In this document: positions 1 through 9,900 of the stretch, piece after piece
How positions within the stretch are numbered: position 1 is the stretch's first letter
Layout: each line of letters starts with the position of its first letter
Source of the DNA: Geosiphon pyriformis
Lineage: Eukaryota > Glomeromycota > Glomeromycetes > Archaeosporales > Geosiphonaceae
Reading direction: 5' to 3'
DNA: 15,442 bases
Assembly: GCA_016748015.1 (NCBI GenBank)
Contig: JAAOMT010000779.1
Location: forward strand, 1 to 15,442
Program-made: the position numbers and the translations under genes
Notes under the pieces: generated by a model
Told to the model about the DNA's origin: nothing
The model's input: only the letters and a program-made list of their open reading frames with translations
Databases searched by the model: none

Positions 1-2
1 TC

Positions 3-839
3 TGGGAAAAAATTGTGGAATGGGGAGTTGCTAAATTGGATAACAATATTCAGATGAAGAACGTTCTTTACTGGACAGATGAAAACTTCCACGCCTTTAA
101 AGAATCCATTGAAAGACTTTTACCTTTAATCCGGTTCTTTAACATATCTTCAGTTGACTTTTATCACAAAGTAAAACCATTTGCGAGAATCTTACCTGGA
201 ACTTTATATGAAGATCTTTTACATCATTATCTCGTACCGGGTAGTCATCAAAAGTCTGTAGATGTTCAGCCATTACGATCTTCTCGATCAAATATTGATT
301 CAGAGCTTCTTCAATTGCATAATATAAAACAACTTGATCATTGGATTCAAGGCAAAGACGAAAATACTCCTTTCGAAGATCAATTTGGAAATGATTTTAA
401 ATTGTTACTTCGAGGCAGTCGAGACGGATTCACTCAAGCCGATTTTCATCGATTATGTGATGATAAAGGAGCAACAATAAGCGTAATAAAAGTGAAAGGA
501 ACTGGTCAGATAATTGGCGGCTATAACCCACAATCGTGGCACTCTATGAATAAATGGTTGGAGGGAAAAGGAAGTTTTATTTTTTCCCTTGGAGATGGCA
601 AAGCTGGAAATGCTATACTTAGCAAATTTTTTGCAGGATATGGACCTTATGGTGGGTCAAATCAAGGACCCTACTTTGGAAATGGCGATATTTGTTTGTA
701 TGGCAATAACTTTAAAAGTAGTCCAGGCCATTGTCAAAAGACACAAGCTTATGACCATGTTATAATGCCTGGATCAGAAAATCAAAGGGTAGATTTTTTT
801 GTCGAAGAGTATGAAGTTTTTCAAATTATGAAAAGATAA
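3..839 (+). CDS. BACK/TLD-domain protein, 3' part (5' end outside window)
   Basis: The frame is open to the left edge, and the first in-frame ATG is internal, so this is the C-terminal part of a longer protein. The codons before the GTG at 15 read W-E-K-I-V-E-W-G, matching the end of the BACK region that normally follows a BTB/POZ domain. Counting from that valine as residue 1, residues 2-78 resemble the BACK-like helices. Residues about 94-112 form the linker typical of fungal BTB-TLD proteins. Residues about 126-273 are a TLD domain: FKLLLRGSRDGF at 128-139, GGYNP at 168-172, SFIFS at 187-191, GPYFGNGDICLYG at 218-230 and a closing VEEYEVFQI. TLD domains are linked to oxidative-stress resistance and V-ATPase regulation in other eukaryotes; the role of the expanded fungal BTB-TLD family is unknown. 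The BTB part is inferred, not seen. The stop is TAA at 837-839, and no intron is needed across the visible part. Confidence 0.93.
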   Translation, partial: WEKIVEWGVAKLDNNIQMKNVLYWTDENFHAFKESIERLLPLIRFFNISSVDFYHKVKPFARILPGTLYEDLLHHYLVPGSHQKSVDVQPLRSSRSNIDSELLQLHNIKQLDHWIQGKDENTPFEDQFGNDFKLLLRGSRDGFTQADFHRLCDDKGATISVIKVKGTGQIIGGYNPQSWHSMNKWLEGKGSFIFSLGDGKAGNAILSKFFAGYGPYGGSNQGPYFGNGDICLYGNNFKSSPGHCQKTQAYDHVIMPGSENQRVDFFVEEYEVFQIMKR

Positions 840-1417
840 AATGCGGTTTTATTTGATTAATTTAATTATACATTTCTGAAGGTTGTGGACCCTATTCTTA
901 CAAATTTTTACTGGGAAATATTTTCTAGCCTACTATTTTAAACCCCATAATAAAGTCAAAAGAATATCAAAAAAACTTATGAACATATAAATTGTTTCAA
1001 TAAAAGGCGATCTTGATAACAGACTAGAATATAAAACACTTTTTAGCTAAATGGCATTTAGAAATTTAATTTTTAAATGCATACTTATGCTCTCCGCAAA
1101 ATAAAAGTGCAAACTTTAAATGATATTTTTGTTTTTTACTCGGCAATAAAATAAAAAATTATACTTTTAATAAATATCCAATAAGTGATTGAGGGTTTTC
1201 AATCAAAATATAACTTCCGCTTCGAGGCACTAACTCTTGAATTAAATAAACTTTTTTTAAAAATATTTATTAAAATTGAGTTATATTCTAATAAATTCAG
1301 AATGCCTAATTCTGATTTCAAATTTCATTTAGAAAATTAGAAAGTCTTTCTTTCTATTCATTATTAAATTAAATTCTCAATATCTCAAAAATATGCAATG
1401 AAAACCATTTTAATCTA
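840..1417. other. Intergenic region between convergent TLD and Sel1 genes
   Basis: I see no gene here. The two flanking genes point towards each other, so this should hold both 3' ends. AATAAA-type poly(A) signal candidates on the + strand occur at about 947 (ataataaagt) and 999 (caataaaagg) and could serve the TLD gene. These are weak calls because such hexamers are common in DNA this AT-rich. Confidence 0.5.
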
Positions 1418-2627
1418 TCAATGACATTTCATTGTTTCCCATCTATTTAGATAATGCATTCCGATACTGGTTTGTGGACTCAGATTTCCCACTTTTTCCT
1501 GATCTTTTGTTATTTCTTGTCTATTTCGATAATATGTTCTAAGGTTAACCTGTGCAATCAAACTTCCCGCCTTTGCTGCTTTTGAATGAAGTTCAAATAC
1601 TTTTTCCTGATTTTTCGTTATTTCCCTTCTATTTAAATAGCAGTTTCCATGATTCAATTGTGCATTTGTATATCGCCTCTGCTGCTTTTGAATAAATTTC
1701 ATATGCTTTTTCCTCATTTTTCGTTGTTCCCCATCTATTTTCATAACAAAGTACAAGATTGTATTGCGCCTTTGTATTACCTGCCTCTGCTGCTTTTGAA
1801 TAGAGTTTAAATGCTTTTTCTAAATTTTTTGTTGTTCCCGATCCATTAGCATAGCAAAGTGCAAGATTATATTGTGCATTTATATTACCCGCCTCTGATG
1901 CTTTTGAATAGAGTTCAAATGCTTTTTCGTCATTTTTCGTTGTTCCCCATTCATTTTGAGAACAAAGTGCAAGATTATATTGTGCATCTGTCTCTCCCGC
2001 CTCTGCTGCTTTTGTATAGAGTTCAAATGCTTTTTCTAAATTTTTCGTTGTTCCCCATCTATTGGTATAACAAAGTCCAAGATTATATTATGCATTTACA
2101 TGTCCCGCCTCTGCTGCTTTTGAATAGAGTTCAAATGCTTTTTCCACGTTTTTCGTTGTTCCCCATCCATAAGTATAACAAATCCCAAGATTTGTTTGTG
2201 CATTTATATTACCCGCCTCTGTTGCTTTTGAATAGAGTTCAAATGCTTTTCCTCGATCTTGTGAAGCACCAATTCCATTATTATAACAATAACCTAAAAA
2301 AAATTGTCCAAAAGAATCTTCTGCGTTCACTGCTTTCTGAAATTCTAAAAATGCTTTTGTTAAATTAGGAATAGTTCCAATCCCATGCTCTAAACAAAAG
2401 CCGAGCAAAATATTGTCTATCGAACGCTTTGGACTTTTATTATTCAAGCAATTGAATAGGTCTTCAGGAGTTTTCTGATTGCGCACAAGATGATTTTTAA
2501 CTAAGTCAGCAACTTTTGAATATTCACTAGCTGGAAAGATGGGCAAACTTTCTTTGATGACTATGAATGTTTCTTCAAGCCAGTCAAGGGATGAAGTTGG
2601 GTTTTCAATTGATGATTTTGAAGACAT
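1418..2627 (-). pseudogene. Sel1-like repeat gene, interrupted by a nonsense codon and a frameshift
   Basis: Read on the minus strand from ATG at 2627-2625. An in-frame TTG lies 9 bases further upstream, but a eukaryotic start should be the ATG. About 75 non-repeat residues are followed by Sel1 repeats of 36 residues, with the recurring core W-G-T-T-K-N-x-E-K-A-F-E-L-Y-S-K-A-A-E-A-G. Sel1 repeats are TPR-like helical scaffolds for protein contacts; in these fungi they form large families, often in kinase-linked signalling proteins. The first repeats are intact. At 2088-2090 a conserved Gln (CAA in sister repeats) is TAA, ending the protein at 179 residues. In the same frame four more good repeats follow, to about 1674. 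There a 2-base loss (1668-1673) shifts the frame, and the repeats continue in the new frame to TGA at 1418-1420. The last two or three units are worn, with WG replaced by RE or QE and one unit shortened near 1485. The short product might still be made. Confidence 0.85.
1672..2230 (-). repeat. 108-bp coding tandem repeats (Sel1 units)
   Basis: The + strand landmark cccgcctct (variant cctgcctct at 1780) starts at 2212, 2104, 1996, 1888 and 1780, exactly 108 bases apart. A sixth, altered copy lies at 1672. The motif gttgttccccat recurs with the same spacing. Units in the centre are nearly identical at base level, which points to tandem amplification more recent than the divergence of the first two repeats near 2250-2450. 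Confidence 0.9.
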
Positions 2628-2701
2628 GATTTTCAAGCAACGTAAATAGATTATTAAACCCTGAATGTTTTGTATGGGTAAAGAAGGATTTTTAAGGAGT
2701 T

Positions 2702-2890
2702 CGTTTTGCTAATAAATATGGATTTCAAATTCCCGAAAAGGCTAAATCTGAAACGCTAGAAAGTTCTGAAAATAGACCTTACTTCATTCCCTCATTTACG
2801 TCTGGAATTCAAATGACCGCATAGGGTGTAAAAAGGCTAAATGAAATCTTAAAGTTAGGTTATAGTTCACTGGTTTCAATAGCTCATTGA
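2702..2890 (+). pseudogene. Unrecognised coding remnant with one internal stop
   Basis: I do not recognise this fragment. Reading + from 2702 gives about 40 residues of ordinary mixed composition (starts R-F-A-N-K-Y-G-F-Q-I-P-E-K-A-K-S), then TAG at 2822-2824. The same frame then continues G-V-K-R-L-N-E-I-L-K-L-G-Y-S-S-L-V-S-I-A-H to TGA at 2888-2890. Base composition is closer to the genes on the left than to the AT desert on the right. Just upstream, at about 2681-2705, the +1 frame reads K-D-F-L-R-S-S-F, suggesting an older frameshift extension. It starts only about 75 bases from the divergent Sel1 ATG, so alternatively it is chance open sequence in that gene's 5' flank, or an exon piece of a lost gene. 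Confidence 0.35.
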
Positions 2891-3367
2891 TAAATTCCTT
2901 GAATGCATAATCTAGTTTTAAGGTTGTGACTGTCTTCAGTGATAATTTTTATAACAAGTTTAATGTAATTTTCTTAGCTCTTGCATAAAATTTATCTTGG
3001 TTAAAACTTTAAATTTTTACCTCTTATGGGCGTCTTTTACTTGACAATTATGTTAGATAAATCTACTTAAAAAAGTTATATCTTTTAAAATCCAGTATAA
3101 AATTTGATGTATTTAGCATTACTTTATCGAATAAAAATTAATTTGGCTCTAATGAAACAATCATTAAGATTCACTCAAAGAATGAAAATTGAGTATATTG
3201 AAATTTATAATCTAATTTCACCAAATAGAAATTCTGGAAATGGATAAAGTCTGAGAACGACTCGTTTTCGCTGCCTCTTCTGTGAGCTCTTGTCTCTTAA
3301 GTCAAAGCATTTTAAAAAAGAAATTGTTCATCTGATTGTATCATTATAGGTTTTAGGAATAAATTGA
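2891..3367. other. Intergenic, no recognisable feature
   Basis: No reading frame on either strand looks like a protein. A short GC-richer patch lies at about 3250-3310 (gagaacgactcgttttcgct), but its translations are unremarkable and I cannot assign it. Confidence 0.4.
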
Positions 3368-3496
3368 TCCTTGTCGGTCAAACTCAAGACAATAAACAAA
3401 CTAAATTTAAATGAGATTAATCATTTACAAAAGGAAGCAAATTTAGCAAGACCGAGATATATCAAAGGATTTAGAGCAAGTTTCGTGAAGCTATAA
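3368..3496 (+). other. Possible short coding remnant, unrecognised
   Basis: A stop-free + frame runs 42 codons, from just after TGA (3365-3367) to TAA at 3494-3496. It has a mixed residue composition (for example L-Q-K-E-A-N-L-A-R-P-R-Y-I-K-G-F-R), unlike the Lys/Asn/Ile-rich translations typical of random AT-rich DNA here. There is no ATG. It may be a decayed exon fragment or chance. Confidence 0.22.
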
Positions 3497-5177
3497 AAAA
3501 TACTAGCGTCTCTTTTTAATTGATATAATATTAATGAAGTTGAATCATTTAGTTAGAATAGACTTTTTATAAATTAATCATAATTCGAGGTCTACTAACA
3601 AACTTTATTAACTTTAAAAAATACCTCTCTAATTAAATTTTCAATGTATATATATTCACATTAGTCAATGTATTAATTTTTTTAAAAACCCCAAATTATG
3701 GGTAAGAAGGTTTAACAAGTGTCTTGGAAACTAATAAATTCAGTCATGTATTGGGTTTGCTGACAAATACAATTCTTCTTTTTTAGCCATTTATTAAATC
3801 AATTGGCTGCAATCTTTGTAATAGCTCTATCGATGGTTTGACTTAAATATCTCAATGCAACAATTAGCTAAAGTTTCTTTTAAGAATTCAATAGAAATAA
3901 TCAAAAAGATTTCTCATTATGTTATAATTAAAAACCATCAGATTAAAAATTTGACTATTTTAAATTGAGTTCCATGATCTTATAATTAAAATTTAGTGAT
4001 ATCCGACTTCATCATTTGCTTTAACTTAATAAATCATTTTTGTTCAAAAGATGCTTATGTCTTAACTAAAACCGATCACTAGAAATATAAAATTTACTAA
4101 ATATTACTACTTTATTTAAATATAATTTAGCATTATTAATTTTTTTATAAAACACCAAAACAAAATGACCTTTTAATATATTAATTGAGAAAAACTTTAA
4201 ATTAATTTTGAAAATATCAATCAATCGATCAATTAAGCAGTGGCTGTTTTAGTTTTTCACGCATTTTTATCTATTTGTTAACTGTATTTCATTAATGATA
4301 GATTAATTATCACACAAATATTTAATTATATATAACTTTCTCAAACAATAAAAAAATTTAATTAATTTGGTATTTGACCACTTTTCAACTAATTTAATGA
4401 TACCAAATGGAATTGAAAAAAAATTCATTATAGAAAACTGGTAATAAATTCCACAATAATTTTTTTCAGTAATTGTGAATTTTCTATTTAAGTTCCTTAA
4501 GAGAATATGAGTATTATTTCCAAAGTATTTTGAAATTTTGTTTAAATATTCAAAAAATTACTTTTTTAATTATTTATTTTTACTATTTTTTAATTATTTA
4601 ATTATTTATTTTAGCAATATTCAAAACATTTCAAATTATTTAAAAATATATTTACTTTAGCAAAAATCAAATATATTGTTATAAGTTGGATTAACAAGCA
4701 AACAGATAGCAAGGTAGAACAGAATTGTATGGTAATAAAATTAATCAAAAAAGAATTCAACTTTAAAGAGTGAATTGAATTGGTATGAATTCAATATGTG
4801 AGATCAGTCTTATAAATATCTCAGTTACTATTCTTTCTAAAAATTAACAAGAAAATCTGAAGATAGAGTGATAGTTTATACTATCAACAAAAGGTAACAC
4901 ACTGGAATAATTCTATGTCTTATGTTAGCACTCTTAAAATTCAATATCAGGTATTAATTGTACTTTACAGTAATATTTATTTAATAATCTTTAAGATTAA
5001 CAGCTTTAGGTAAATACCAACAAGTAATTTTTTATTCACAAATATTTAGATACTTGAAAAAAATAAAAAAATAAAATAGGCAAATTAAAAAAGATTGGAT
5101 ATTTAGAAGTAATTTTTATTACTTTGATTAATATATGTTTTATATATTAGAACATACTTTTTTACAGCTAAAAAATA
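3497..5177. other. AT-rich gene-free stretch
   Basis: No credible frame on either strand. It contains a small perfect hairpin at 4869-4886 (tgatagt / actatca, loop ttat). A near-repeat of the phrase taattatttattttta lies around 4565-4615. A slightly GC-richer patch spans about 4690-4830. Composition drifts from gene-like to desert-like across this stretch. Confidence 0.5.
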
Positions 5178-5206
5178 CAGTCGCCTTTAAAATTAATGCC
5201 CGAATT
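5178..5206 (+). repeat. Left terminal inverted repeat of the Tc1/mariner relic
   Basis: TA at 5178-5179 is followed by cagtcgcctttaaaattaat at 5180-5199 and gcccgaa. A TA plus CAGT start and a downstream aaaattaatgcccg are typical of Tc1-type ends. This end sits about 80 bases beyond the transposase stop, as expected. Confidence 0.65.
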
Positions 5207-5287
5207 TATTTTTTATACAATTTTAAATGTTTATTTAATTTATTTTAAACCTAATTTATATACATATAACTTTTTATATATATATAA

Positions 5288-6440
5288 TTAATAGTGTATT
5301 GGCCCTTTATTTTCTTTCAATACTACTTCAATTTTTTGTAATATTAAGTCTACAACTCATTTTAAAACTGACATATTAAAACTTGACCATTCCTTTTTTA
5401 GAGCATTTTTAAGTTCCTCTATAGTTCTTAAAAAGTTTTTATGTTTTTAAATATTGTTTTTTATTATTTTTTACACATTTTTTATGGAGTTTAGATTAAA
5501 AAAACTGGCTGGCCAATCTATAATTTTAATGTTTTTGTCTTTGAACTGTTTTTTTGTAATTTCAGTATTATAAATAGAAGTATTATTTTGTTGAAATATT
5601 GAATTTTTTTGCTATTAAATTATGCATTTTCTACATATAACCAGTTACTTAAGCTAACTGGTAATTGCAAATTTGAAATATTAGACTGCATAAAATCTTC
5701 AATCTTATAAGATATTTTTTACTTTGCATTTTTATGCAGCATTTTTATTTTATATAAAATAAAAAAACATGAATATTTATGTGATTATTAAATTATAAAT
5801 AACAGTAAAAAATAGTAAAAAATTAGTTTCTATAATGTTAAAATATATTTTTGCTGTAATCTTTTCCATTTTTTTTGTATTTATTACAAAATATTAATAG
5901 ACTTCTAAGTTTTTTAACAAACAATTTCCAAGCTATTATTAATTATTAACTATTTCGGAATCTAAGTATTAAATATTCAATATTATATTTTTTCCTTATA
6001 TAATATCATATTTTAACTTATTAAGATTGTTTGTTAATTTTTATACTGGTTTTATCTAAAAAAATTACCTATTTTCAAAAATAAAGGTTTTTATTTTGAT
6101 ATTTTTGCACCAAAAAATACTTGTTTTTTTAAAATAAAAAACTTTTTTGCTCTAATATAATCTTAAATATCATGATTATAAAGTACTTAATAGATTATTA
6201 TTAAACTGTAATTAAGCTTCAAATTTATTAACAATTTTTTATAGTAGTTTATGTCATTTATTTTTAACTTTTTATAAAAAAGCACTATTTGTTTAGTTAT
6301 TAAAAACTGGTAAATGTTCAAATTATTAATAAAATATTATATTGTTATAAGATCATGCTCTATTTTTTTTGCAATTTGCTTAGTATTTATTTTTTTGAGA
6401 TACATAAAAATTTTTTTTATTTTTAGCAGTTAATAAAAAG
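5288..6440 (-). pseudogene. Tc1/mariner transposase, heavily decayed
   Basis: Cut-and-paste DDE/D transposase relic, read on the minus strand to TAA at 5290-5288. An N-terminal helix-turn-helix patch is visible around 6340-6395 (K-Q-I-A-K-K-I-E-H-D-L). The first catalytic motif is VIFLDKTS, with Asp at 6054-6056; the usual following Glu is Lys. It is followed by K-I-N-K-Q-S and Y-L-I-L-R-F-R-N-S, a good fit to the segment before the usual GGG-W-G region. The second motif is F-Q-Q-N-N at 5582-5596, where the catalytic Asp is Asn. Then come I-I-D-W-P-A-S at about 5504-5524, F-F-N-L-N-S-I in place of S-P-D-L-N-P-I, and a C-terminal E-E-L-K-N-A-L-K-K-E-W. The final segment K-E-N-K-G-P-I-H-Y resembles Tc1-type C-termini. 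Stops and frameshifts occur throughout. The N-terminal boundary is approximate. Confidence 0.85.
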
Positions 6441-6501
6441 CAAATATAAAATATATTTATTCCAATTTTTTTTTATAATGTTTATGTAGATAATAAAAAA
6501 G

Positions 6502-6530
6502 TAAACAAATAAATTTTGTCCAAAAAAGTA
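6502..6530 (-). repeat. Candidate right terminal inverted repeat of the Tc1/mariner relic
   Basis: Read on the minus strand from 6530 it starts tacttttttggacaaaattt. The ggacaaaattta part is a common Tc1-type inner end and aligns with the left end if several C-to-T changes are allowed. Identity between the two ends is low, so this boundary is provisional. Confidence 0.4.
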
Positions 6531-7696
6531 ATAATAAAAGAGTAAATAAAATATATATGTTTAAGTATTTTATTATATTAAAATTAAATATTAATTTTGA
6601 AAACAACTATATATTCTTATATAGTTATTTAAAATAGTTAATAACTAGATTAACAACTAGATTAATGATCAAATTATTAATTACTTTCTAAAAATAGAAT
6701 AGCTAATTATATAATATTATTAACTAATATATATAATAATTAATAAAAACTATAATTTTCAATTATAATATTATTATTAATAGTATATGACTTTTGGTTA
6801 TTTGACAATATTATTATTATTATTTCAATAGAATACAATTTAATATAACTGTAATTTTATAATTATAAAAATTAAAATATTTTATTATTACTAAGTATTT
6901 AATCAAAGACAAATTTATATTATTAAGTTTTAAATTTATATTTATTCATTAATTATTAATTTTTAATAAAAATAATATATAACTACAAAAAAAAAGGTTT
7001 AAAAAAAATCTTTTTTTTGTTAATCTTTAAATTATAATAGAAACATATAAAAAATTATAAAAATATTTTATTTTATTTTATTTTCTTATTTATTCAGTAT
7101 TTATATAAACTATTTTTAATAATACATATTTATTTGTATTAATAAAACTAATAAACTTTTTTGTTAAAATATAAACAAAAGAAAAATTAGTTTTTTGACT
7201 TTAAATATATTAAACTCTGGTATTTTTAATGTGTTTAAGTTATAAAAAAATGAAATAAATAGTAAAACTGGCAGTTTTAATAGTACTTTAAATATTAAAA
7301 TTTAAAGAACTTAATTATAAAATAAACATATTATATTATGTTATTAAAAGTTTTTTATTCTTTTTTTTTAATATTTTTAATACTATTTATTGTTAATTTT
7401 TTTGTTAAAAGCTAATAAACTTTTAATTAGTAAATTTTTCTTTCAAAATATTTTTTTATACTTTAAATTATATATGTTATTAAGTTTATAATAAAATAAT
7501 TAATTATATATTAATTATTTTATATAGCTACTTTATGATAAAAGTCAATTTTTTATAAGAAGTTTTGACTATAAACTATTTAAAAATATAAAAAAATATA
7601 AAAAAATAAAAGAAAAAGAATAATAAATATGTTCAAAAAATTGTTTTTAGTCTAAAGCTAAAAATATTAATAGTTTATTAAAATTAATAACTAATT

Positions 7697-7726
7697 AATT
7701 ATTTTCGAAATAATTATTTTCGAAAT
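7697..7726. repeat. 15-bp direct repeat, two copies, each with TTCGAA
   Basis: aattattttcgaaat occurs at 7697-7711 and again at 7712-7726 with no gap. Each copy is close to palindromic around ttcgaa, and the two CpG sites stand out in a region that otherwise has almost none. Confidence 0.85.
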
Positions 7727-8070
7727 AATAATAATTAAGAATTTAGATTTTTTAAGATAAGTTTTATTGAATTAATTTGTAATAACTAATTGTTATCTTA
7801 AATTCAAATCGAAAAAAATATTTTAACTAAAATATATTTTTTAAAAAAAAAAATTTTTTTTTATACAATTTATTATAGCTCTATTTTCTAATTTTCAGTA
7901 AATTAAAAATATATTTTATCAAATTACAAGTTATTTCAGTAAATAACTAATTATTTTAATAAATTATTAAATATTTCATCAAATTTTTGAATGTTATATA
8001 ATTTAGAGTATTATATAATCTAATTATTACAATTTAATTATATTTGTGTTCTGTATAAATTGAGTTATTA

Positions 8071-8119
8071 ATTAAATAACAATTTAAATAATTTAATAAG
8101 ATATTAAATAACAATTTAA
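8071..8119. repeat. 17-bp direct repeat
   Basis: attaaataacaatttaa occurs at 8071-8087 and 8103-8119, perfectly conserved. In DNA of this composition it could be chance or the trace of a local duplication. Confidence 0.6.
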
Positions 8120-8587
8120 TAATATATATTAATTAATAAAAAGAATTATAAATATAATTTTATGTTAATTAATAATTTAATTTGGTAGGATTATTTTTAA
8201 TTACTTCTAAAAAAAATTATTATATAGCTGTGGTTATTAACTATTTTATTAAATAACCAGAAACTTAATTTATACAAGTTGCAGATATTAAAACAATAGC
8301 CAAATTTATATATTAAGATCTAATTTGTTGACATAAATATGTAAAAAAATTATTATTTAATTAAAAAACTCATTTTGTCAACAATATTTTTGTAGAATTA
8401 AGCCAATAATTTGAAATAAAACAATTCTTATTATTATTATATTATTTTTAAATAAATAGATTAATAAAATAATTCAACCAAATATTGTATAAAATATTAG
8501 CAAAAATAAGTTATGAAAAATGCATAAAAATAGAACTTATTTATATCTTTAGTATTATTTGTATATTAAATATTGAAACAAATACAC

Positions 8588-8610
8588 TTAGTTCACATTT
8601 TTTGAACTAA
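8588..8610. repeat. Small perfect hairpin
   Basis: ttagttca (8588-8595) and tgaactaa (8603-8610) are perfect 8-bp arms around a 7-base loop. It is followed by A-rich sequence, not a T-run. No function can be assigned. Confidence 0.6.
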
Positions 8611-9790
8611 TATATAGAAAAAAAGCCATTTTATTTATTAAACTAAATATATATTTTTTTAATAGAAACAATTACTGAAAAAAACTTTGAAGTTATTTTA
8701 TACCAAAAAGCATATTAGTTAATAGAAACACTAAAAAACAAATATAAAACAACAGTTAACAATATTAATAACTTTCAAAAACAACAAAAAAAAATATAAA
8801 AATTATTTATCTGACTAATCAATTAAATTTAAGATTGAAAACAAAGTATTATTATATTGTATCAAAGTAAAAAAACAGTGGAGTAAAAAATTTAATCTGA
8901 AATAGAATAAACTATTTTATATATACAAAAATTATTATCAGTTATACTTCAATTAAAAGCACAAATTTTATTGGTTCAATTTAAAAATATCTTATAAGAT
9001 TTGAAACCAATTATAGTAATTAAACATAATTTTTTAATAATTATTTAAATAATAATATTTTCAAAATAAAACACAATTAAAAAAATTAAAAAAACAGTTT
9101 ATATATCTTATTATAAATATTTTAAACAATATTTTAAAGCTTTTACAACAATTATTAAAAATTATATAATAGTTAACAATTTTATTAGAAGTAATTATTA
9201 ATAAAAAAATACATTACAGAACTATAAGCAAAAAAAAGTAAATAAAAGTTCAATTATAGCTAAATATTTCCAATTTTATGTAGTTTCAAACAAAAGAAAC
9301 TTTAATATCTGAACAATAAAAGAAATAAAAAAAGTTTTAAAAAACTTGGTTATAAAACTAAACACAAAAAAATAGATACCAAAAAATTCTATAACATAAA
9401 ATAAAAAATTTTTATTAATATATTGGTTTTTCAAACTTGGCAAAAAATTAAACATACAAATACTATACATAAATAACAACAAATAAACATTCAACAAAAA
9501 AACTTTTCAATAAATAGAATAGTTTATTAAAGAAATAGCTTAATATTATACTATAAAACAACATATTAATTATACTTAGTATTCAAATACTGTTTAATCA
9601 TATTATTAAACAGTTTATTAAAAGCTATTATAATTAATAATATTAGACAAATAACCAATTTCTAATTTAAAAAACTACAAAAAATGATATTTAACACAAT
9701 ATTAAAACATTATATTAAAAAAACATATAATTTTACAAAAACTCAATTTTAAAAGAACTCAAAACTATTAAAAAATTTAATAATTACATA

Positions 9791-9900
9791 AAAATATAAA
9801 ATAATATAAAAAAATATGAAATAACATAAATTAATATAAAATAATACATAATAATATAAAATAGTATAGAATAATTAGTAATAATAAAGAATAACTAATT
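9791..9900. repeat. Imperfect 10-bp-period minisatellite
   Basis: About eleven consecutive 10-base blocks are variants of ataatataaa (for example aaaatataaa, ataatataaa, aaaatatgaa, ataacataaa, ttaatataaa, ataatacata). Phase is kept without indels across the array. The period is close to one DNA helical turn. Confidence 0.75.

Larger units (their letters stand above)
5178..6530 (-). mobile_element. Decayed Tc1/mariner-family DNA transposon
   Basis: The total length, about 1.35 kb, is the usual size for Tc1/mariner. The left end reads TA then cagtcgcctttaaaatt, the classic TA target dinucleotide followed by CAGT. The right-end candidate, read on the minus strand from 6530, begins tac...ggacaaaattta. 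Both ends share the block (a)aaatt(t)a followed by a pyrimidine/G stretch, so they can be aligned as worn terminal inverted repeats. Between them lies a transposase pseudogene on the minus strand. The left end is fairly sure and the right end tentative. Confidence 0.75.
6531..8500. other. Extremely AT-rich gene-free stretch
   Basis: No frame gives a recognisable protein. It contains homopolymer and A/T tracts (7838-7862 is an A run followed by a T run), (ATTTT)-type low complexity near 7065-7090 and the short repeats listed separately. A 9-bp inverted repeat (ttgttgaca 8325-8333, tgtcaacaa 8376-8384) frames 42 bases. It is probably fully decayed repeat DNA, but nothing identifies the source. 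Confidence 0.5.

Noticed and set aside
1418-1756. Separate 112-codon minus strand gene
   Set aside because: Its first roughly 29 residues are out of frame with the Sel1 units and the rest continues them after a 2-base shift, so it is the tail of the same broken gene.
1859-2368. Long + strand open frame with repeated L-L-L-L and V-Q-M-L-F phrases
   Set aside because: It is the antisense shadow of the Sel1 repeats; its own repetition simply mirrors the 108-bp units.
7838-7862. A-run followed by T-run as a terminator hairpin
   Set aside because: Homopolymer self-complementarity is expected in AT-rich DNA, and no gene ends here.
8670-9030. + frame that would read as a Gln/Lys-rich coiled coil if stops were changed to Gln
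   Set aside because: About one stop per ten codons is the random expectation at this composition, and no family motif is present.
9276-9497. 73-codon minus strand frame resembling a hydrophobic membrane protein
   Set aside because: The Phe/Ile/Leu/Tyr richness follows from reading the antisense of A-rich DNA; no charged loops, homologous motif or context supports a gene.
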